From Oligoflexia bacterium (GTDB lineage: Bacteria; Bdellovibrionota; UBA1018), in the NCBI GenBank assembly GCA_903854365.1, contig CAINWE010000358.1, positions 1 through 8,550 on the forward strand: a DNA stretch of 8,550 nt, in the 5' to 3' direction. The notes under the pieces were generated by a model, which was not told the DNA's origin, searched no databases, and saw only the letters and a program-made list of their open reading frames with translations. The first letter of the stretch is position 1. Each line of letters begins with the position of its first letter. A program made the position numbers and the translations under genes. Shown piece by piece: positions 1 to 7,216 of this stretch.

Positions 1-1542
1 ACTCAAAGACGGCATCAAAGTTTCACAACCCTCCATGAACATCACCGTAGGAGGCTGGCCCTCTGGCAACTCAGACATAAAGGTTTGTAGCTTTTTACGG
101 TCCCCCAAATTCGATAAAATGACTCGAATTTTTTGCTCCGGATTTGAAACCATCGGAAGCTTTGCGAATGATTTTTCGATCGTAAGATCCGAACTATGAC
201 CCATTTTCTGAACTCGAAATGCAGTCGCTAACTTAGTCCGAATCTCATTGCCACGTTCATTCAATGTCGAAAGCGAAGGCTTCTCGACGTAATCCGCCGC
301 TCCTAGCTCTAAGCATTTAATCGCTAGCGATGCATCATCTCTCGAAACCGAAGAAATCATCATTACAGGCGGATGATCTGGCTTCATATTCGTTTGAAGA
401 TATTCTAAGCCCGTCTGATCGGGCATATGAATATCCAACGTCATCACGTCCGGATTCAGTTCTTTGCGCTTCTTCGCAGCATCTAAACCGCTATTTGCTG
501 TGCCGACCACTTCAAAGCCATTTTCCTTTGTGAGAATCCGCTTCAAAAGAACCAACACACTCGGTGAGTCATCCACGCAGAGGACTCGGATAGGGGGCAA
601 GCCAGCCATCGAGTCGACAGCGACAGCTCCAGTTTTGGCCGAAACCGTAGAGCCCACTTTAGCTCCCCCGGATTTTGCACGACCATAGATGGATGGACCT
701 ACTGACTGAAGTGGGACATCCAGGCCATTCATACTTTCCGAAATTCCGAGAATGAATCGTCCTTCGGGCTGAAGGTAATTTAAGAGATTACTCGTCAGAT
801 CTTTCATTTGCTCAGGTGAGAAATAGATAAAAACATTACGGCAAAAAATAAAATCAAACTTAGCCTTAGAAATTTCAATACTTTTTGAGAGCGTAAATAG
901 ATTAACAACTTCAAATCGACAGTGCTGAGCAATGGACTGCTTGGCCTTGACATAATCCTGGATATCTCCAGTCCCCTTGGCCCAATTTCCCATAACATAC
1001 TGCATCGGTACTTCTTTGATGTCATTTCTGTGATACACACCATTTTTAGCAACCGCAATTGAATCACTGTCCACATCGGTACCTAAAATCTCGAACGTAA
1101 ATCCGGGCTCCATCCGCGGAAGGTGAAAATCTAAAAACATCGCCAGCGAATAAACCTCCTGCCCGCGACTGCAAGCCGCTGACCAGACCCGAATCCTTTT
1201 CTCATTTCGACTCTTGGCGGCTTGAATTGCCTCTTTCAAACCAGTCATTTCAAGATATTCAAAGTGAATAAATTCTCGAAAGAAAAAACTATGATGCGTC
1301 GTCAAATAAGCAATGAGTGCCTTAGTCTCGGCTTCTTGGTTATTTGAATAATAGTCGATGTAGGCCTCCAGCGTAGGGAGCTTTAAATCGAGAGCTCGTT
1401 TACTGACTCTCGACTCCACCATAGCTTTCTGTCTTTCTAAGAGCTGCACCCCCGTAATCTTCATTACCAGCTGGGAGACATGGTCCACAAACTCGGTCTT
1501 AGTCATTGAAATCATACCGGCATTTAACCTCGCAGTAGTCAT
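1..1542 (-). CDS. cheR/cheB: CheR-REC-CheB fusion: chemoreceptor methyltransferase joined to a CheB-like response regulator (3' end beyond window)
   Basis: One uninterrupted frame gives 514 residues and is still open at the left edge. Residues 13-290 are a CheR S-adenosylmethionine-dependent glutamate methyltransferase. They show the FFRE segment (87-90), the SAM-binding stretch VWSAACSRGQEVYS (119-132), ILGTDVD (152-158), FCRNVFIYF (233-241) and a C-terminal GISES...YGRAK. A 26-residue Gly/Ala/Ser/Lys linker (291-316) leads to a receiver, 317-437, with acidic pair D324/D325, phosphoacceptor D370 in TLDIHMP, S397 and K421-P422. LELGAADYVEKP is typical of CheB receivers. Residues 471-514 align with the start of the CheB methylesterase domain but look degenerate (see findings). 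The ATG at 1542 lies 5 bases after the upstream receptor stop, with GAGGAG (1554-1559) 11 bases before it; ATGs at 1515 and 1506 are alternatives. An internal ATG at 609 has no nearby Shine-Dalgarno, so a separate cheB is unlikely. Expected role: methylating, and possibly demethylating, the operon's receptors under CheA control. Confidence 0.93.
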   Translation of the reverse strand, partial: MTTARLNAGMISMTKTEFVDHVSQLVMKITGVQLLERQKAMVESRVSKRALDLKLPTLEAYIDYYSNNQEAETKALIAYLTTHHSFFFREFIHFEYLEMTGLKEAIQAAKSRNEKRIRVWSAACSRGQEVYSLAMFLDFHLPRMEPGFTFEILGTDVDSDSIAVAKNGVYHRNDIKEVPMQYVMGNWAKGTGDIQDYVKAKQSIAQHCRFEVVNLFTLSKSIEISKAKFDFIFCRNVFIYFSPEQMKDLTSNLLNYLQPEGRFILGISESMNGLDVPLQSVGPSIYGRAKSGGAKVGSTVSAKTGAVAVDSMAGLPPIRVLCVDDSPSVLVLLKRILTKENGFEVVGTANSGLDAAKKRKELNPDVMTLDIHMPDQTGLEYLQTNMKPDHPPVMMISSVSRDDASLAIKCLELGAADYVEKPSLSTLNERGNEIRTKLATAFRVQKMGHSSDLTIEKSFAKLPMVSNPEQKIRVILSNLGDRKKLQTFMSELPEGQPPTVMFMEGCETLMPSLS

Positions 1543-1547
1543 AACTC

Positions 1548-2873
1548 TTAAATCTCCTCGAACCTAGGGTCGTTCTTCGAAGGCACTGGATCCATGCCCA
1601 TTACTTTTTGAACCGCCGCCGCACCTACGGAACGTTGAGGCCCCTTCGCTCCAGCCAACTTAGCCTCTGCTTTCCTCTTCAAATTCGCAGCATGTGCCTT
1701 CATTGAAATCACTGAGCCTCCCGAAGGACTCCCAGTCGATCTGCCCCCACTCGACGATCCCGAATGAGACTCAGCAGTGCCGACGATAGAAACAAATCCC
1801 CTAAGCCACCCATGCAACCCATCTGTGTGCTCTTTCAATTGTCTCGATGTATTAGCAATTCGTTGAGAGACCCCGATCGCTTGCTCGGAAACCTGGCTAA
1901 TTTGACTCATCGATCGAGTAATTTCTTGTACACTCTGACTTTGTTCTTTCGAGGCGGTCGAAATTTCACCGACACGATCCTTCACTTCTGCTAATTCTCG
2001 CACAATCTCATCTAGAACACTGCCACATCGACGGGCCGTCTCAGAACCGGCAGCAACGCGTTCCTTACTCACCACTGCAAGCTTCTCGACTCTTCCGCGG
2101 GTCTCAGCTACGATATTTTGCACCTTCTCAATACTTCCATCTAACATGTCGGAAATTTCCTTTGCGGCATTACCACTCATTTGAGCGAGATTTCCGACCT
2201 CACCTGCTACCACCGCAAAGCCTTTACCATGTTCCCCTGCTCGAGCTGCTTCAACGGATGCGTTGAAGGACAAGAGGCGAGTCTGAAACACAATGTCATT
2301 AATCACGTTCGTCTTATTCCCAATTTCTGAAATCACCTGCACAATCTCAGAAATCTGACGATTACTATTTTCAATCTGCTTCATAATATCGTCATTACTT
2401 TGGCTAACGGCCCCGATGGTTTGAATCATCGATTCTACTACTTTTTTACCATTCAACGCTGCCTGATAACTCGTAATAGACACCTCATTTGACCGCGAGG
2501 CGTTGTCTGAGGTTTTTCCGACCATAGCGTTCACCTCTTCAACCGATGCTGAGGTCTGCTGAACTGCTGCAGCCTGCTGATTGCTGCTGGTCGAAAGCGA
2601 ATTACCGACTTCCGAAATCTCTCTCGATAGAGCGATGAATTTCTGTGCATTCTTGGCGAGTCCAGCAGTCAAGTGGCCCAACTCGCTCAAAATCATCTGC
2701 CCTAAGAAATATCCTGCGACCAGTATGAGTAAGGCCGCAGTTCCGGAGATGCCCATAATGATTGTATTCGGACGATCCTGGAAAAACTCTACTCCCACCA
2801 CCACCAAGAACATCAGGGAGAAGAATCCCGAAAAGGCCAAGATGGTCACTTTTAAACCTAAACTTTTTAGCAT
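1548..2873 (-). CDS. Methyl-accepting chemotaxis protein lacking a periplasmic sensor domain
   Basis: A 441-residue receptor. Two hydrophobic helices (about 9-29 and 38-60) are separated by only about eight polar residues (FFQDRPNT), so almost nothing is exposed in the periplasm. I see no HAMP domain after the second helix. The signalling bundle runs from about 85 to 355, with a methylation-type segment around 97-113 (SNQQAAAVQQTSASVEE) and another around 303-313 (SKEQSQS). The CheA/CheW-binding hairpin tip is at 189-233, containing FQTRLLSFNASVEAARAGE with contact residues F196, N204, E208 and R211. A Ser/Gly linker (369-388), a Lys/Ala-rich stretch (392-412) and an acidic end DPRFEEI follow. 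AAGGAGG (2881-2887) sits 7 bases before the ATG, and the gene begins 21 bases after cheW. With no ligand domain, it may sense through its membrane helices or a partner protein (inference). Confidence 0.95.
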   Translation of the reverse strand: MLKSLGLKVTILAFSGFFSLMFLVVVGVEFFQDRPNTIIMGISGTAALLILVAGYFLGQMILSELGHLTAGLAKNAQKFIALSREISEVGNSLSTSSNQQAAAVQQTSASVEEVNAMVGKTSDNASRSNEVSITSYQAALNGKKVVESMIQTIGAVSQSNDDIMKQIENSNRQISEIVQVISEIGNKTNVINDIVFQTRLLSFNASVEAARAGEHGKGFAVVAGEVGNLAQMSGNAAKEISDMLDGSIEKVQNIVAETRGRVEKLAVVSKERVAAGSETARRCGSVLDEIVRELAEVKDRVGEISTASKEQSQSVQEITRSMSQISQVSEQAIGVSQRIANTSRQLKEHTDGLHGWLRGFVSIVGTAESHSGSSSGGRSTGSPSGGSVISMKAHAANLKRKAEAKLAGAKGPQRSVGAAAVQKVMGMDPVPSKNDPRFEEI

Positions 2874-2894
2874 ATACTTGCCTCCTTGTCCTTT

Positions 2895-3401
2895 CTAGGC
2901 AGCCTTTGAGGATCCGCTACCTTTTTTAAGTGCAGCCTGGTCTTCACCAGTCAGGGTTTTTTTAATATCCAGCATCAAAATTAGTTGATTGGCCTTTCTA
3001 TAGACATTCGTGATGTACTCGGTATTTTTGTTGTTCGGCATTTCAGGCTTTTCAGAGACCTCGTCATCTTTCGGTGACAGAACGGAATTAATTGAATCCA
3101 CAACTAATCCGAGACTCAAAGGAGCCAAGTCGCAGATGATTACGGCTGTCTCAGAATTTTCATTGGGTTTGATCCCCAGTTTTTGTCTCAGATCAATGAC
3201 TGAAATCACTTGTCCTCGGAGATTCATAATCCCTAGAAAATAAGGGGGTGAAAACGGAACATGAGTAATTTCTGGAACGGCGATAACTTCCCTTACGGTC
3301 AAAAGAGGAATGGCATACTCTTCAGTTCCTAAATTGAAACAAATATAGCGTTTACCCTGTTGGGTTCCCTTTTCATCAGACTTCTTCTCTTCTTGACTCA
3401 C
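2895..3401 (-). CDS. cheW: Chemotaxis adaptor protein CheW
   Basis: A 168-residue single CheW domain (SH3-like double barrel) that bridges CheA P5 to receptor tips. Diagnostic segments are YICFNLGTEEYAIPLLTVREV (about 19-39, with the VREV motif), FLGIMNLRGQVISVIDL (55-71, with conserved R62 in NLRG), GLVVDSINSVL (98-108) and the closing LILMLDIKKTL (140-150). The first 16 residues are polar, and the last 18 (EDQAALKK onward) form a flexible tail. The start is GTG at 3401-3399, which overlaps the cheA TGA (3400-3398) as GTGA. A strong Shine-Dalgarno, GGGGAGGG (3406-3413), lies just upstream. This overlap implies translational coupling, so kinase and adaptor are probably made in linked amounts. 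No other CheW is in the window; the rest of the coupling surface is CheA P5. Confidence 0.97.
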   Translation of the reverse strand: MSQEEKKSDEKGTQQGKRYICFNLGTEEYAIPLLTVREVIAVPEITHVPFSPPYFLGIMNLRGQVISVIDLRQKLGIKPNENSETAVIICDLAPLSLGLVVDSINSVLSPKDDEVSEKPEMPNNKNTEYITNVYRKANQLILMLDIKKTLTGEDQAALKKGSGSSKAA

Positions 3402-5479
3402 GCAGCCCTCCCCGTTTCCCGAGCGGAACCCTCTTTGCTTGAATGATCATTTGATTTTGAGTTTGAACTCATTGGCATCAAAGACGGATCCTTCTCAAGC
3501 GGCTTACAACGCTCAATCAGGTCCAGAATTTCTAAAATCAGCGACGGCCTTCCGTCGCCTAAGATCGCACTTCCGCTGAAGCCTTTGAGATTTCTATGCT
3601 CATCACCCAACTTTTTAATCACAACCTGATACTCACCGACGATATCGTCGACCAAAATCGAGAACGGCGTATCGCCCGCCCGAACAACTACGGCAATACT
3701 GTCGTGAATCGGCTTAAGGGTTGGCTTTTTGCTCAAAAGATGACTGAGGCGGTACAGTGGCAGATTTTCACCTCGGAGGCAGAAAACTTCACCCATACCA
3801 GTGACCCACTTGATATCACTCGACTGTGGGCGGACCGATTCATGAACATGCGACAGCGGGAGGACATAACGAGATTGATCACAGAGAATCACCATCGCAT
3901 CGATAATCGCAAGAGTGAGCGGGAGTCGCACTTTAAAGCGAGTGCCTTTCCCGATTTCGGTCTCGATTGAAATTTCACCTTGCATGCGCTCAATGTTAGT
4001 CTTCACCACATCCATCCCAACGCCTCGGCCTGAGATACTGGTGACTTCGGTCTTTGTGGAAAATCCAGGAGCAAAGATCAACTGATATGCGTCTCGGTCA
4101 TTGAGATTATTATTTTGAGACAGAATTCCTTTTTCTATCGCTCGCTTTTTCAATTTTTCTGGATCTAACCCACCACCATCGTCTTCGACTTCAATCATCA
4201 AATTTCCGCTCTGATGAAAGGCACGTAGCCAAATGGTTCCTTGCTCAGGCTTATTTGCCTCGGCTCGGGCTTTTTTGCTTTCAATGCCGTGATCGACTGC
4301 ATTTCGAATCAGATGAACTAATGGGTCACTTAAATTATCTAGAATCGTTTTATCAAGTTCAGTTTCTTCACCTTGGGTTCTCAAATCAACCGTCTTGCCC
4401 AGTTCAGACGAAGTATCGCGAACAATTCGAAGCATTTTTTGAAAGGTTTGCTTGAGCGGAACCATGCGAAGACTCATAGAAATATCTTGAACTTCCTTGG
4501 TAACTTTGCCGAGCTGACTGACCGTTTTTCTCAAAAGGAGCGAGCTATCAATTTGGACCTGCTCCTTAAGAACGGTTTGTAGAATGACCATTTCACCTAC
4601 AAAGTTCATGAGCTTCTCAAGGCGATTTAAACTAATACGAATACTATCATCAACGGGTTGCCCCGTCGGCCCGGTCTGAGGTTTACCAGCAGCGCCTTTA
4701 CCAGAATCGCCTAGACCTCCAGCGCCACCAGCGCTAGCAACTGGAGCCTTAGGCGCACTAGAAGACTGGGAATCCGATCGGGCACCAGAAGCTTCCTTAG
4801 ATACGTCCACTTTAGCTTGCGCCGATGGTGCGGCTTGAGGGGCAGGCACCACAGGAGCAGGTGCATCTGGCGCAGCCGCTAATTGAGGAGCAGCTTCAGC
4901 TCTCGGCTGGGCCGCTTCCTTCAGCGCATTAGAATTTGCTGCTGAAGCCCCGGCAGGCGTAAAATCTTCAGTAAATTGACTCGCATCGATCGCTGCTGAA
5001 GGAAGAGGAGTCGGGTCAAAAAGGGAGTCATCGATAACCATCGCCCCAGAATGTGAATCGCTCCCATGAGAGTCTCCGGAACCACCCTCACTGACTCCAT
5101 CCATCTGGTTGCGAATTTCACCGACGAGCTCGGTTGAATCGATCGTAGCATTGAGATCTACCTTGAGATCCTGAATCAGATTCCCTAGATAGTCATTACA
5201 TTTCAGAAGCAAACTAATGACTGAAGGGTTAATCTTAATTTCTTTGTTTTTAACTTTCAGCAGGAAAGATTCTAGAAGATGGGTAAAGTCAGCGAGACCA
5301 TTTAAGCCAACGGCCTTGGAACTCCCCTTCAGGTTATGAGCCAAACGGAAAATTTTCTCGAGAATTTCAGGATTATCAGAGGCTGACTCCAACTGAAGGA
5401 AGCACTGCTCTGAATCTTGAATCAGCTCAGCGGCTTCGTCTAAAAACCCGAGCTTTAGTTCTGTTTCAAAATCATCCAT
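3398..5479 (-). CDS. cheA: Chemotaxis histidine kinase CheA
   Basis: A 693-residue cytoplasmic kinase that autophosphorylates and passes phosphate to response regulators. P1 (HPt) is at 1-125, with phospho-site H48 in LAHNLKGSSKAVG. Residues 126-275 are an Ala/Pro/Ser/Gly-rich linker where P2 (the CheY/CheB docking domain) would normally lie; I see no folded P2. P3 dimerisation helices span 277-345. The P4 ATPase has an N box HLIRNAVDHGIE (389-400), G1 VEDDGGGLD (431-439), F box FAPGFST (469-475) and G2 SGRGVGMD (483-490). P5, the CheW-like domain, covers about 520-660, followed by a charged Ser/Lys tail to 693. AGAGGA (5488-5493) is 8 bases before the ATG. The gene starts 36 bases after the first receptor and ends overlapping cheW. 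No receiver is fused to it; the only receiver in view is in the CheR-CheB fusion. Confidence 0.98.
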   Translation of the reverse strand: MDDFETELKLGFLDEAAELIQDSEQCFLQLESASDNPEILEKIFRLAHNLKGSSKAVGLNGLADFTHLLESFLLKVKNKEIKINPSVISLLLKCNDYLGNLIQDLKVDLNATIDSTELVGEIRNQMDGVSEGGSGDSHGSDSHSGAMVIDDSLFDPTPLPSAAIDASQFTEDFTPAGASAANSNALKEAAQPRAEAAPQLAAAPDAPAPVVPAPQAAPSAQAKVDVSKEASGARSDSQSSSAPKAPVASAGGAGGLGDSGKGAAGKPQTGPTGQPVDDSIRISLNRLEKLMNFVGEMVILQTVLKEQVQIDSSLLLRKTVSQLGKVTKEVQDISMSLRMVPLKQTFQKMLRIVRDTSSELGKTVDLRTQGEETELDKTILDNLSDPLVHLIRNAVDHGIESKKARAEANKPEQGTIWLRAFHQSGNLMIEVEDDGGGLDPEKLKKRAIEKGILSQNNNLNDRDAYQLIFAPGFSTKTEVTSISGRGVGMDVVKTNIERMQGEISIETEIGKGTRFKVRLPLTLAIIDAMVILCDQSRYVLPLSHVHESVRPQSSDIKWVTGMGEVFCLRGENLPLYRLSHLLSKKPTLKPIHDSIAVVVRAGDTPFSILVDDIVGEYQVVIKKLGDEHRNLKGFSGSAILGDGRPSLILEILDLIERCKPLEKDPSLMPMSSNSKSNDHSSKEGSARETGRAA

Positions 5480-5515
5480 TTGAGTCGTCCTCTAAGTCCT
5501 TCTTACATTCATTTC

Positions 5516-7102
5516 TCAAGCAGCTCTAGAATCTGTCCCATTCACAACGACTGCCAACTCTTGCACCACACTCGTGAGGCCATCAGTCTGACCCAGCAAT
5601 GACTGCGAGGCAGAAGAAAGACTTTGAGAGGTCTGGTTACTTCGTTGTAAAACATTATCCAACTGCCCTACGGACGCGTTCACTTCTCTGACGCCCTGGG
5701 ATTGCTCCTGAGAAGCCGTTGCAATACTTGCCGCCATGCTGCTCATTTGAGTGACGTTTTCGACAAGGCTTTCAAGCACCTTTTCGCACCGTTCGGCAGT
5801 CTCAATACCCACTTTGACCTTATCCCGATTGTCTTGAATGAGACCCGAGATCTGAGAACTGGACATTTCGATAATGCTTTCGACCTTATGAGTTCCTTCG
5901 CGAAGAATCTTAGAAATACTTTGCGCGGCGTCACCGCTCATTTGGGCTAGATTTCCGACTTCTTCAGCAACGACCGCGAACCCTTTACCCTGCTCACCCG
6001 CTCTTGCCGCTTCGACTGAAGCATTGAAGGAAAGCAGCTTTGTTTGGAACACGATGTCGTTGATGACTTTCGTTTTGGTCTCAATTTCTCGAATAACCTT
6101 CACGATTTCTGTCATTTCTCGATTGCTCTGTTCAATTCGTTCGCCGAGCGCTTGATTGCCCTTACTGATCACTTCGATTGCCGTAACCATCTGCTGAACC
6201 GTCTCTTTACCTTCGTTTGCACGATGTTGACTGTCCTGAGAAATCGACTGACTCTTTTGGGCATTATCAGCGTTCTTTTGAATCATCGCACTAATCTCTT
6301 CCATATGAGACGCCGTCTCTTGGAGCGAAGAAGCTTGTTGCGTACTACTCGACGCTAGTGAGTCAATCGCCGAAGAGATTTCTTGGCTTGCACTCATGGT
6401 TGCCGAAGAAGTCTCTGAAATTCTCCGAGTGAGCTCCGAAAGCCTCCGAGTCAATGAATTTGCCACTTGGATCCCCAGCAAGAAGACCACTGTACAACAG
6501 AAAAGATTCGCGATGATCATCATCCAACGGGACATGGAGCTTAAATCTGAGGCCTTGAGAGCAGTCTTCTTCGCATTTTGATTATGAAAACTCTCAAGTG
6601 CAACGAAACTATCGTTGAACTGTTTGCGAGCATCAGCAAATTCTGATTTCCCTAATTTTTTCCGCTTTCCGACATCGTCTGATTTATCTGAAGCACCGAG
6701 CTCAAGGAGCTTTCGGGAGTGATCCGTAACAGATCTCCAGGCTTTGCCCACGGCATCCCGTAAAGAACTCTCGCCTTCCAAGGGAGTAATACTCAGCAAT
6801 GCTTTGGTAGAGCTTTCATAAGCATCAACCGATTTCTCAAAAGCTGATTTGAGCTTATCAAGATCTTCGACGACACCCTCTGGACCCACGATGGGCAGTA
6901 CAGCGATGACGACATCTCGCTCAGCCGAGCGGGCATCATTGACAGCCTTGAGAGCCGGCATCGTGACATCCACAACGGAACCGTAAGCGCCCACCAAACG
7001 ATTCACCGAGATAATGGCAATCATGCTCACCAAGAAGATGAAGCCAACTGCGGCTCCCACCCCTGCTAGCACCGTTGATCTCACACTTGTCCCTCTTGCC
7101 AT
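5516..7102 (-). CDS. Methyl-accepting chemotaxis protein with four-helix-bundle-type sensor domain
   Basis: A 528-residue receptor and the first gene of the operon. TM1 is at about 11-34 and TM2 at about 192-214. Between them lie about 155 residues of mostly helical, charged periplasmic sequence, fitting a 4HB_MCP ligand domain; the NDARSAERDVVIAV and SLRDAVGKAWRSV stretches fit that fold. A normal HAMP domain is not evident after TM2. The signalling domain has a methylation-type segment at 251-269 (SSTQQASSLQETASHMEE) and a second near 461-470 (ATASQEQSQG). Its hairpin tip at 346-390 carries FQTKLLSFNASVEAARAGE, with F352, N360, E364 and R367 for trimer/CheA contacts. The C-terminus (NGTDSRAA) lacks an NWETF-type CheR tether. 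AGGAGG (7111-7116) lies 8 bases before the ATG. Ligand unknown. Confidence 0.96.
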   Translation of the reverse strand: MARGTSVRSTVLAGVGAAVGFIFLVSMIAIISVNRLVGAYGSVVDVTMPALKAVNDARSAERDVVIAVLPIVGPEGVVEDLDKLKSAFEKSVDAYESSTKALLSITPLEGESSLRDAVGKAWRSVTDHSRKLLELGASDKSDDVGKRKKLGKSEFADARKQFNDSFVALESFHNQNAKKTALKASDLSSMSRWMMIIANLFCCTVVFLLGIQVANSLTRRLSELTRRISETSSATMSASQEISSAIDSLASSSTQQASSLQETASHMEEISAMIQKNADNAQKSQSISQDSQHRANEGKETVQQMVTAIEVISKGNQALGERIEQSNREMTEIVKVIREIETKTKVINDIVFQTKLLSFNASVEAARAGEQGKGFAVVAEEVGNLAQMSGDAAQSISKILREGTHKVESIIEMSSSQISGLIQDNRDKVKVGIETAERCEKVLESLVENVTQMSSMAASIATASQEQSQGVREVNASVGQLDNVLQRSNQTSQSLSSASQSLLGQTDGLTSVVQELAVVVNGTDSRAA

Positions 7103-7155
7103 GAACCAATCCTCCTCTTGCGATCTCTAGTCGCACCAAAGAAACCTTATTCTCT

Positions 7156-7182
7156 CTTTCGGCATAAGGAGGAAAAACATTA
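7156..7182 (-). promoter_or_regulatory. Sigma-28 (FliA)-type promoter for the che operon
   Basis: Read on the minus strand, TAATGTTT (7182-7175) is separated by exactly 11 bases (7174-7164) from GCCGAAAG (7163-7156). The enterobacterial FliA consensus is TAAAGTTT-N11-GCCGATAA, so the matches are 7 of 8 and 6 of 8 with ideal spacing. Transcription would begin near 7149, leaving a leader of about 47 bases before the receptor ATG at 7102. The context, upstream of receptor/cheA/cheW, fits control by the flagellar regulon. Not experimentally known. Confidence 0.7.
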
Positions 7183-7198
7183 AAAAACTTGAGTCTTC

Positions 7199-7214
7199 TT
7201 CAGTCAGAACTGAA
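7199..7214. repeat. Perfect 6-bp inverted repeat in the divergent intergenic region
   Basis: TTCAGT (7199-7204) and ACTGAA (7209-7214) are reverse complements separated by CAGA. The dyad lies about 16 bases upstream of the -35 element of the predicted che promoter, a position where an operator could lie. It has no U-tract that would make it a terminator in the plus direction. A 6-bp dyad can occur by chance, so a regulatory role is only a possibility. Confidence 0.35.
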
Positions 7215-7216
7215 AA

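Noticed and set aside
1..609. A separate cheB gene starting at the internal ATG at 609
   Set aside because: The frame is continuous with CheR, there is no stop between the domains, and the nearest GGAG is about 17 bases upstream, too far to serve that ATG.
804..1076. A 90-codon minus-strand open frame inside the CheR region
   Set aside because: It lies in a different frame within the CheR coding sequence, whose own translation carries the full set of methyltransferase motifs.
3596..3970. A 124-codon plus-strand open frame opposite cheA
   Set aside because: It is antisense to the conserved P4/P5 part of cheA and its translation shows no recognisable domain or ribosome binding site.
4655..5104. 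Low-complexity CheA linker considered as a sign of a frameshift or inserted element
   Set aside because: The frame is uninterrupted, and Ala/Pro/Ser-rich linkers are normal between CheA domains; nothing resembles a mobile element.
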